64,000 nucleotides of DNA from Adiantum capillus-veneris (lineage: Eukaryota; Streptophyta; Polypodiopsida; Polypodiales; Pteridaceae): positions 82,284,843-82,348,842 of the forward strand of contig CM043950.1 in assembly GCA_014529385.2 (NCBI GenBank), read 5' to 3'. Position numbers and translations under genes: made by a program. The notes under the pieces are model-generated. The model had not been told where the DNA came from, searched no databases, and saw only the letters and a list, made by a program, of their open reading frames with translations. This document shows positions 24,321-32,852 of this stretch, piece after piece (positions within the stretch are counted from its first letter, which is position 1; each line of letters begins with the position of its first letter).

Positions 24321-26960
24321 TGAGGCGGTCCGGGGCGGGCAACAAGAAGAGCGGCCTCTAAAAACCCTCCGAGACTCCCATGCTGCTCAAATGGGGCTGT
24401 GGCAAGCACAATAAGAGACAACAACAACCCATAGCCAGAAACCAAACAAGAAAAGGGGCACCACCTAGTTGTAGATGCGAACTAGGATGCACGTGATATC
24501 TCCTTGTACTAAAACGCACGAAGAGAGGGGAATGCAAGATAGCCACACACACCAAACACAAACATTCACCACGCCAGAGAGAGGTAAAGAGCACAAATCA
24601 ACTTGAGCAACTCAGTCTTAGCCTTAAAGACCAGATGCACACAAAGCTTGATGAGAAAGAGAGAGACAACACAAAACTTGACCTTGTTGCCAATACACAA
24701 ATTGTCTTAGGGTCACGGGAGCCCTCTCACCGAGCACCCTCTTACAGTTGAAAGTTTTGGCAAACAATTCAACAAGCCCTCAAACCACCAAGCATGAAAT
24801 GGCACAACAAAATTCAAGGACAATATACCTTCAACCACCTGATGAGCCAACTTATCAAGTCAATTTGGAGAGAAGAGTCGTAGTTGCAGCATATAATTGC
24901 ACCCAAAACTATGAATATTTATGGACAAGAGTAGGCTACAAGTGTGATTGCAGAGTATAATATCACTCCACTCCTCTAGATGGCATAACTAACTTCAAGC
25001 TTCTCCATGCACCTATGTGTAGTGATGGAATAGAGCACTCACAATGCACACACTCTACACAACTAGGCTTGAAGAGTGGTGTGTTATGTGTTGAGAATGG
25101 TGTGGTGTAGTGTGATCAATTGATCATTTACAAAGGAGACAAGGGCTCTATTTATAGGTTTTAGAAGCCCTGATTTGGATTAGGCCTAATCAAGTTTATT
25201 TGAAGGAATAAAAGATTATGCATATGCATATATATATATATATTTATATTTATATTTATATTTATATTTATTTATTTATTTATATTTATATATTTAATGA
25301 GGGTAGGTCTCTCTTGTCCTTTGAGTCACATGGATGTGGGCTCAAGGGAAGAGAATTATTGAGGATGAAAGGAGAGAGGATTGAGTGAATAATTTGGTCG
25401 TGCCTACTCTAGTAGAGGGTGCATTTTACAATAAGGTTAGTGGTTAGTAGTTAGTAATTGTCACTAAAAAATATTTACAAATCATTCACCAAATGGTGAG
25501 ATATATGATGAGAAAAGTTAGAGAAGGGATAAGCTTGTAAAGCAAGGTTGAAGCTTGAAGAAGTTGACATTCACCTCTTTACAACATCGGTAGAAGAAGC
25601 GGTCAGCATGGCGAAGTAGCGCGTGTCGATGAAGCTATGTTATTTCAAACCTTGCCAAATTCATGATAAAAGCCTTCATTTGCAGAGGTTATCCTTGGAG
25701 TTTTGCTGATTTTTTGAAGTTCTTTACAAAGCTGAAGGGAGTATGGTAATATGGACATATATGTAGAGAGAAAGGGGGACACATAGGGTGTAGAAATGGA
25801 GGATGACGGCTATGGAGGTGTGAGAGATGTGGCAATGGTGAAGAGGGTGAATTAGGACATGGGAGTTGTAGGTTTGGGAGTGGGAAGGAGAGGGAGGAGT
25901 GTGTGTGAAAGAGGAAAATGATAAAGTGAAAGAGGGAGTGTGGCTGCATAGCATGGGCAAACTCGGGTCCACCAATAAAATCATAGCTCATAGCTCGTAG
26001 CTCAAAAAAATATGAAAACATTTGAGGTAAAATTTCAGCTCACGAGCTACAACTTTTGTTTGTACCACCTTTCCAAACTCAGGGAGCATGTGATCTTTAA
26101 AAATTCAGCAAAACCGATTGTTTTTTCCACTGCACAAGGTCCTTGTGAGGTCCTTCTTTGGATGATTCTTTTGAATACCTCCAAGAGTGAGCTCCGCATG
26201 GTGCATGCATGCATGCCACATACCCTTGACCTTATTTGGTAGGTCTATAATTGAAGATATTGTTGAGATCATGATATAAGTGAATAGTACAACTAAGAAA
26301 ATCAAATATTTAGGGGTCTAAAAAAATATATACATGTCAAATATAAATAATATAGGTGTAAAAAATATAAAGGGGTCAAAATAAATCTCTCTCATTATAA
26401 TTCTACCATAAAAAGATGAATATTTTTGGTGTTCTAATTTATGAGAGTAAAAGAGAATAGATGTAGGAAGGAAAATTCACAATAGTGCAAAAAATATACA
26501 CATAAATAAAACTAGTTTTTTTGGATTTTTGTTGGGATGGAGTTATACCAAAAATAAGAGAAGCTTGAAATTATTTTTATATGGAATAAAGAGTATGCAA
26601 AATGGTAAGAAAAAATATGTTAATGGTGAGTCAATGTACATAGCATAAATAACACATTATAGGTAGAAATATTTAAATAAATACCAAAGAAATTATGAAA
26701 AATCCTTTTATTTAGGCCCTATATACAATGAAATATTTACACACAAATGGTCCATAATATACTTATATTTTTTATTTTTTTGGATCAACTAGCCTAGTGA
26801 CTAGCTAATTAAGGGTTTTTAAGAAGATATGGGAAAAGTCCCCTAACTCACACACACATATATACAGTGAAATGGTAGGGATAGCCACAGTGTTTGGATG
26901 ATTTTGGTAGGGTGGGTTAACTCACTATGGCAATTACGGAGAGCCAAAAAACGGCTATCA
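24321..26960 (-). repeat. 3' LTR of element C (2640 bp)
   Basis: On plus it starts TGAGGCGGTCCGGGGCGGGC and ends CGGCTATCA. A minus-strand TATA box lies at 25149-25156. It contains a TA and TTTATA microsatellite (about 25229-25290). ORFs such as 25689-26021 recur in all C-family LTRs by homology only and are not called genes. Confidence 0.92.
24464..24486 (-). other. Conserved LTR hairpin with primer-site-like flank
   Basis: A perfect 7-bp stem CCTAGTT/AACTAGG with a nine-base loop. On the minus strand it is followed by TGGTGCCCC, which repeats the first nine bases of this element's primer site. The same arrangement occurs at 32996-33018, 22440-22463 and, with a changed base pair, 55055-55075. 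Confidence 0.55.
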
Positions 26961-26978
26961 TTAGCTCTCCCCCAGGAT
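26961..26978 (-). other. Polypurine tract of element C
   Basis: On the minus strand GGGGGAGAGC lies a few bases before the 3' LTR, the expected primer of plus-strand synthesis. Confidence 0.75.
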
Positions 26979-26988
26979 GATGGTATAT

Positions 26989-28413
26989 TCATGTACCATC
27001 ATAGAGCATCTTTTCCAAAGAGAGTGCTTCAGAGTCCTTGACGAGGTCTTCATTTTTTGGCCCCTTTGAATTTTGGTTTGAGTTACACTCATGCTTCACG
27101 AAACAATACCTACATGAGATAGCTGCCTGTTGAAAGATCTTTGGTAGATCCTTTGGTAGAAGGCGACTCAAATAAGGCTTCAAGCGATACCTGTTTACCT
27201 TCCTAGAGTGCTCTTTCCCATTCAAGTCCATAAGTTGATAGTAAGTTGAATTGAAAGCCTTCTTAACTATGTATGGCCCTTGCCATCTAGTTTCAAATTT
27301 GGCATCAAAACGATTGTCGAGTCGATTGTCATACCTTAGCACAAGATCTCCTTCATTGATGCCTTTGTCCTTTAGTTTCTTATCAAGCTTCTCCTTCGCC
27401 TGCGTAGCTTTCCTCTTGTACCACTCGTATGATGCTTCTCTTTTCCACTCAAGCTCAGCTAAGGTAAGAAGTCGATCCATCCATGCTTCTTGATCATCTT
27501 GTGCTGCTTTGCCATGAAGTCGTATTGTTGGGATGTTGAGCTCAATTGGTTGTAAAGCGTCTTGACCATAGACCAAGTGAAATGGTGTAAACTCCGTGGC
27601 TTCCCTATATATGGTTCGATACGCCCACAAGGCACCATCGAAGAAGTCATCCCACGACTTTGTCTTGTTTCTCACCATCTTTCTAATGATGCCTGCAATG
27701 ACACCATTAGCTTTTTCTACCAGAACATTGGATTGGGGATAGTAGGGTGTACTATGACGATGTAGAGTGTGAAGTTCTTCACAGACCTCTGTGAGCAAGA
27801 CCTTTCTAAACCCTTGACCATTATCAGAAACAATCTCCAAAGGTGTGCCAAATCTACAACAAATGTGAGTGTAGACAAATTTGCTCACTGTCCTCTCATT
27901 TACCTTTGCCACACTTTGTGCTTCTACCCATCTCGTCATGTAGTCTATGGCCGCCAAGATATACCATTTCCCATTTTTAGTCCTAGGCAATGGACCCATA
28001 GCATCAATGCCCCATTTTTCAAATGGAACATTTGCAAGGACTAACTGACGTGGACCATGTAACAGACGCTTGTTTCCTTTAATCTGAAAATTGTGACAGC
28101 TTTTACACCAATTTTGAACATCAATGTGCAAGCTTGGCCAAACATATCCAGCAAGCAAAATCTTTTTTGCAGTGAGTTCCTGTGCAAAATGACCACCACA
28201 CGCTTCCTCATGCAAACCTTTTAGAATGGCTGGGATTTCCTCAATAGTTGGTACTCTTCTGCACACTTGATCCTTCCCTCTTTGGTAGAGGGATCCTTCT
28301 AGGAAGAGATACGTGCTTTCCTTCTTTATGAGTCTCCTCTTCTGAGCCATCGTGAAGTCTTGTGGAAACTCACCCTCCAAAATGTAGCTAATAATGGGAG
28401 TCAATGACTCCAA
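26989..28413 (-). CDS. Integrase of element C
   Basis: 474 codons open, with the Met at 28413 internal to the polyprotein. Integrase inserts the element's DNA into the chromosome. An HHCC zinc finger (H and H in HEEACGGHF, then CKSC) is followed by the catalytic core with GIDAMGP (D at about 28003), IVSDNG (about 27820) and VEKAN (about 27715), giving the D, D, E triad. The C-terminal part carries the WQGPYIV-type fold (about 27270) and a tail to 26989 without a chromodomain. All catalytic residues are present. It is in the same frame as the second RNase H upstream, separated by a stop at 28417. Confidence 0.9.
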   Translation of the reverse strand: MESLTPIISYILEGEFPQDFTMAQKRRLIKKESTYLFLEGSLYQRGKDQVCRRVPTIEEIPAILKGLHEEACGGHFAQELTAKKILLAGYVWPSLHIDVQNWCKSCHNFQIKGNKRLLHGPRQLVLANVPFEKWGIDAMGPLPRTKNGKWYILAAIDYMTRWVEAQSVAKVNERTVSKFVYTHICCRFGTPLEIVSDNGQGFRKVLLTEVCEELHTLHRHSTPYYPQSNVLVEKANGVIAGIIRKMVRNKTKSWDDFFDGALWAYRTIYREATEFTPFHLVYGQDALQPIELNIPTIRLHGKAAQDDQEAWMDRLLTLAELEWKREASYEWYKRKATQAKEKLDKKLKDKGINEGDLVLRYDNRLDNRFDAKFETRWQGPYIVKKAFNSTYYQLMDLNGKEHSRKVNRYRLKPYLSRLLPKDLPKIFQQAAISCRYCFVKHECNSNQNSKGPKNEDLVKDSEALSLEKMLYDGT

Positions 28414-28416
28414 TCC

Positions 28417-28860
28417 CTAGTATCTCGGTTGCTTGATAGTTGCTGCCACCATGATGACCTGCACTTCTTTCTCAACACATGTAACTGCTTGTTGTGCAAG
28501 TAAATCGGCATCTTCATTTTGTTTCCTAGGAATATGATATAGTTGCACTTCTTCAAATTGATTAAACATCCTACGAATGGCATGAACTTTTGTCCGTAAG
28601 CTTTCATTCTTGCATGCCCAAATGCCTAAAATCTGTTTAACAATGAGAAGTGCATCTCCCTTTACCATGATACATTGTATCCCTTGGCCAATGCACATCT
28701 TCAAACCATGAAGTAGTGTGTCGTATTCTGCTTCATTGTTGCTAGTTGAACCTGGTAGATTGACCTTCTCTTTCATGACCACCTCCCCACTTGGGTTGAG
28801 CAACACTAGCCCTCCCCCTGCTTTTCCTGTGACTCATTGAAAAGCTCCATCAAAGAACAA
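28417..28860 (-). pseudogene. Second, archaeal-type RNase H of element C
   Basis: The domain begins with FFDGAF (about 28842-28859) and continues after a stop at 28834 to HIPRKQN and the ADLLAQ end. The residues expected for catalysis are all seen: D in FFDGA, E in NNEAEY (about 28726-28743), D in KGDAL (about 28655) and D in EDADLL (about 28505). Such an extra RNase H between the usual RNase H and integrase is described for the Tat lineage. Its presence in G (59970-60350) shows that it belongs to this family. The stop at 28834 is the only break inside the domain. Confidence 0.87.
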
Positions 28861-30448
28861 GGTAAAAGCATTAGGAATATTTTTCGGTGGTGGCAATGGT
28901 AGGGTCTTTATTTCAGGCACCTTAATCTCCTTCTCATGTACCCTATAACTAAGGATGCCTGCCAATTGTGCACGCACACTATCTTCTACCTTGAAAGAGT
29001 ATTGGAACTCTTGCAATTCCATAATCCACTTTGAGATCGTATTGCTAAGATTCATTTGAGATGACACCCAAGGAAACAAATTTTCTGCAATGAGAATTAC
29101 AAAAGGTTTTGGTAGCAAGTAGGATCCAAAATTTTCTCACCGCAAACATGAGAGAAAGCATCATGAGTTCTGCCTCTATGTAGCCTCTCTCCAAAGCATT
29201 CATGACCCTACTAGCAAAGTAGATGGGTCGCATCCGGGTACTATGGGGATCTTGTTGTAGCAAAACCGCTCCAATAGTTTCTTTCCCAACACTAGAGCTA
29301 ACAAAGAATGTGTACTCCCAACAAGGAGGCATGAGTGTTGGTAGTTCTGACAGGATGACTTTAATGTTACAAGAGTACTCTTCAAGCTCATCAGACCATG
29401 CAAATTCTACTTGTTGTGTCAACTTTTGCAAAGGATAAAGCCACTCCGAAGCTAAGTGAATAAAGTGTGACATATACTTCACCTTTTGAATGAATGAGAT
29501 GACCTCTTTGAGATTTTTGGGTGATGGGAGCTCAATAAGAGCCTTTGCCTTTGAAGGATCCACCTCAATGCCTTTATAGGAAACCTTGTGACCAAGCAAG
29601 ATCACTTCATCCTCACCTATGTGGTACTTGTCGGGGTTGAGTTGTCCTCCCATGTCATAGAGCTTCTTTAAACCTTCTTCTACCCGTTGTAGATGCAATG
29701 ATTTTGAGCTATAAATGCAAAAATCATCAATAAAAACCCTAATGGACTTTCCAAAGAATGTTTGAAACACCATGTTCATGAATCGTTGGAAAGTTGAAGG
29801 AGCATTTGTCAGGCCAAATGGCATGACTCTAAAAGCATAACAACCCCAAGGAGTGATGAAGGTTGTTTTTAACTGATCTTCCAATGCGATACCTATTTGA
29901 AAGTAGCCCGAGTAGCCATCACACACAGTGTACTTCTCATGACCAGCTACCTCATTTAGTATCTCATCTTGAAATGGGAGCGGAAAGTGATCTCTTTTTG
30001 TTGCCTCATTGAGTGGACGGTAATCCACACACACCCTCCACTTTCCATTTTTCTTAGGAGTGACAACAACGGGAGAGATCCACTCTGAATTCTCCACTGG
30101 ATAAATGAAACTTGCTGCTAGAAGCTTTCTTACTTCCTTGAGTAAAGCCTGCTCCTTAATGACTCCTAGCCTTCGTAGCTTCTGAGCCTTAGGTGTGGCC
30201 TCTGGCTTCAACTCAATTTTGTGTTGAACAGCATCTACTCCATGCACATCGGTGTAGTATTTAGAAAAAAGCCTAGGAAATTTCCTTAGCACACATTTGA
30301 GCTCCTCTCTTTCATCCTTTGTAAGTGTTGTAGATAACATACCTTCTAGCATTCTTTCATCTTCAACTTTTTGGTTTTCTTGGGAACCTACCTCTTCCAA
30401 ACCTGGGCAAGATGTCTCCTGGTTGTTTGGCTTAAACCTTACCCCCAT
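28861..30448 (-). pseudogene. Reverse transcriptase and first RNase H of element C
   Basis: Reverse transcriptase is uninterrupted: TPKKNGKWRVCVDYRPLN (about 30000-30060), [24 protein letters not shown] and FIDDF (about 29725) are all present. The first RNase H (about 29310-28940) keeps the fold text but lacks the first catalytic Asp: VSSSVGKET stands where A has CDACG. The TDH site reads AEN. A frameshift at about 29110 crosses this domain. This makes it a likely structural, non-catalytic connection domain. The polyprotein start is upstream. Confidence 0.88.
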
Positions 30449-30568
30449 GACTTCGATGGAAGACTCCTCTTCAGTAATGCTGCCGCTACTTTCTCCTTCT
30501 GAAGTGCTATCGGTCCAGCCTTCCTCCGTCTCACTTTGAGATGATTCTTCATGGAGCTCCTCTTGGCG

Positions 30569-31171
30569 TTACTCCTTCATGTCAAAGACAACCTTCTTAT
30601 GATTGTCATTCCTGCAAATTAGATTTCCACACTCCCAATCCTGCAAAGCTCGCATTTTCATTAGCCATGGTCTCCCTAGGATAAATGGGTAACCATTTCC
30701 TTTGGTAGACATGACATAGAAATCCACTGCCTTCTTAATGCCAAAGGCCTCCACAGAGACATTTTTACAAATGCCTACACACCTAGCTTTGCTATTGTTT
30801 ACCATCTTGACTTTAATTTTAGGTGTCTCATGGATGTGCACGCCTAGTTTTTGCATGAGTCCCTCTGTCATGATGCAAATTTGTGCACCCCCATCCACTA
30901 GACCTTTCCTAACCAATCTTCCTTTGATGTAACAATCTAGCCCAAGTGTAATATCCTCATTCATTTCAGCATGTGCAATTTTTACAACAGAAACACTCTC
31001 TTTTATCTTTCTCCTAGTGCTAACTACCTTTGTCAAATCCCTCCTAACTTGTGGGCATAATGCAAGAAACTAAGGCCAGGAGATATCAGGACCCTTACCT
31101 CTCATGTCTTCCAATAGGTTGTATGGAGCCATACCATGTCCAAGAGGGAAGTCTTGGAGATTGATACCACG
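30569..31171 (-). pseudogene. Protease of element C with DGG active site
   Basis: The aspartic protease has VDGGAQICIM at about 30890 (DGG where DTG or DSG is usual) and the ILGRPWL flap and core region (about 30680). It is in the same frame as gag and reverse transcriptase. The linker (31037-31171) contains a stop at 31172 and a TAG where G has a Gln codon. G has the same DGG triad, so it is a family property and not a mutation of this copy. A further stop at 30569 divides it from reverse transcriptase. Confidence 0.82.
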
Positions 31172-32224
31172 TCAAGTCCTCTTGCCTCGTCCATGGTCAC
31201 TTTGTGATGTAACTCCTTCTTTCTCCTTACCTTTCCCACGGCCACGCTTAATGCCATTTGCTTCCATGTCAACCTCTCTTGAATTTGTCACCTCTACCAC
31301 ATGCAAATTTGGGTCTGGCAAAGGTGGAACTCCTTCCACTCCTTGTGGAGGTGGTCTTGCTCCATTTGGCCTTTGTAGAAGCCATGGTTGCTGACTAGTT
31401 CCTTCTCCTGCATTCATCACTGGGTAATTCAAGTTAGGTCTCCCTGGCTCCCCACGGGGCCAAGGACAATTATACATCCCATGTCCAGACTCACCGCAAT
31501 TCCAACATTGCAAGACTCTCCTAGGTAGTGAATCTCGCTCTTCAGACTTCTTTGCTTGTCCCTTTGGACCTACAGCTTGTGCAAGGTGAATTGATAGGCT
31601 ACTTAAAGATTCACTTAACTTCTCAATCACTTCGGCCGTTACCTCAGGAATCTCCTTAGATGTTGATGCTTGTGACTTACCTTTGGGTCTAAGACCTTCT
31701 ATTGGAACCTCCCCCCTTAAGCACTTGAGTTTCCTATATTTCTCAGCAGCCCTAGTTTCAGCTGCATGAAAGGTGGCAGGTGCACCCGCCTCAACTTTTA
31801 CCTTAAGGTCAGAAAAGAGTCCCGCTATGAACCTCTCCTTCTTTAGAAATTCTGCACCATCACCAGGGTTAGCAACATTTCGTATCCATAGAGCCCAAAG
31901 ACGTAGAAACTCTTGCTTGTACAAGTAGTAGTCATCTAAGTCTTTTTGCTTATGAGAAACAATGTCTTGCCATAGTTTTTGAGTGTTTTGGGGATCAAAG
32001 AAGTATCTCTTGAAATAATGCACAACTTCCGTGTGATTCCCTTTAACTTCCTCAGGCAACGAGTCAAACCAAGTGCTAGCATCTTTCCTAAGAACCACTT
32101 CAAACATCTCTACGCGTTCTTGATCAAGTACTATCCTCTTGATCCGACAAGACATCTTGAAATTTGCTAAAAATAATTCTGCATCCTCTCCAGGCTCTCC
32201 AAAGAAAAGAGGATATCTAGACAT
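31172..32224 (-). CDS. Gag of element C
   Basis: 350 codons, starting with ATG at 32224 after stops in the leader. The N-terminal two thirds match retrotransposon gag: a helical capsid with FEVVLRKDAS and W-containing segments, and the KKERFIAGLF motif. A full zinc knuckle CWNCGESGHGMYNC (about 31460-31502) follows a Ser/Lys-rich linker. A Gly/Pro-rich then basic tail ends the frame. It aligns along its length with gag of G (56509-57300). Capsid and knuckle are intact. Confidence 0.87.
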   Translation of the reverse strand: MSRYPLFFGEPGEDAELFLANFKMSCRIKRIVLDQERVEMFEVVLRKDASTWFDSLPEEVKGNHTEVVHYFKRYFFDPQNTQKLWQDIVSHKQKDLDDYYLYKQEFLRLWALWIRNVANPGDGAEFLKKERFIAGLFSDLKVKVEAGAPATFHAAETRAAEKYRKLKCLRGEVPIEGLRPKGKSQASTSKEIPEVTAEVIEKLSESLSSLSIHLAQAVGPKGQAKKSEERDSLPRRVLQCWNCGESGHGMYNCPWPRGEPGRPNLNYPVMNAGEGTSQQPWLLQRPNGARPPPQGVEGVPPLPDPNLHVVEVTNSREVDMEANGIKRGRGKGKEKEGVTSQSDHGRGKRT

Positions 32225-32327
32225 TTAGCGTCGGGCCTCCATTGAATCGGTTTCAAAGTGACAACACGTTTTTGTTTTTCTTTCTTAAAAAATTTACACA
32301 ATAATGTTTTCTAAATTGCAATCTATT

Positions 32328-32546
32328 CTATAACAAAATAAAAATATTCACATCAAATGACCTATGATAATCAATAAGAGGCCGGATGACAGGGTTTGGT
32401 GATGCGAGAATTTCTCCTACTCTTTGGGCACCAAACATGAACACCATACGTTGTTGAAAATGGATTTTTCTACTAATTGCAATGTTTATTCTAATGTGTG
32501 GAGTGGAATGAAAGGGGAAAACCTCTATTCTTTGGCCATTATCCAT
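32328..32546 (-). CDS. Conserved small upstream ORF of element C, copy 2
   Basis: 72 codons between the primer site and gag, of unknown function. The text FPFHS...HIRINIAISRK, FGAQRVGEILASPNPVI and FDVNIFILL aligns residue by residue with the 79-codon ORF at 56206-56445 in G, with most nucleotide differences at third codon positions. It also aligns with the ORF directly upstream (32572-32781). No domain is recognised. Extra ORFs 5' of gag are known from Ogre elements of the Tat lineage, but those are larger, and I cannot claim homology. Confidence 0.7.
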   Translation of the reverse strand: MDNGQRIEVFPFHSTPHIRINIAISRKIHFQQRMVFMFGAQRVGEILASPNPVIRPLIDYHRSFDVNIFILL

Positions 32547-32571
32547 TGTCTATGCATGACCTTATGCTTAA

Positions 32572-32781
32572 TTAAAACAAAACAAAAATATAGACGTCCA
32601 AACTAAGGTTGTACCTAATGAGACGCAAAATAAAAGGATTTACTGATGCGTTTATCTCTGCCAACCTAAGAGGACCTAAAATTCTACGAATTACACGTTG
32701 AAATTGCAACTTAGTACTAACAATTATGTGTACCTTGCAATGGGAATGAAGGGATAATACAAATTCTCGTGATTCATGCAA
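32572..32781 (-). CDS. Conserved small upstream ORF of element C, copy 1
   Basis: 69 codons, starting about 55 bases after the primer site. It is a diverged tandem paralogue of 32328-32546, sharing the H-x-x-I-x-V-S-x-K pattern, LGPLRLAEINASVNPF and LDVYIFVLF. It has no recognised domain. Being the first ORF of the transcript, it would be the one most easily translated from a full-length RNA. Confidence 0.62.
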   Translation of the reverse strand: MHESREFVLSLHSHCKVHIIVSTKLQFQRVIRRILGPLRLAEINASVNPFILRLIRYNLSLDVYIFVLF

Positions 32782-32835
32782 GCTACTTGATTATGCTAAA
32801 GGTTGAGCATACACAAAACATACACAAGCCGTCTT

Positions 32836-32849
32836 CCGTGGGGGCACCA
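32836..32849 (-). other. Primer binding site of element C, tRNA not identified
   Basis: On the minus strand TGGTGCCCCCACGG begins three bases after the 5' LTR. G has TGGTGCCCCCGCGG at 55175. The implied tRNA ends GGGGGCACCA; I could not match this to a known plant tRNA with confidence. Confidence 0.75.
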
Positions 32850-32852
32850 ATT

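Noticed and set aside
25689-26021. Minus-strand ORF of 110 codons repeated at 34229-34489 and 49992-50315
   Set aside because: It lies inside C-family LTRs and is shared only because the LTRs are homologous; it is low complexity (Ser/Pro/His-rich) and of varying length.
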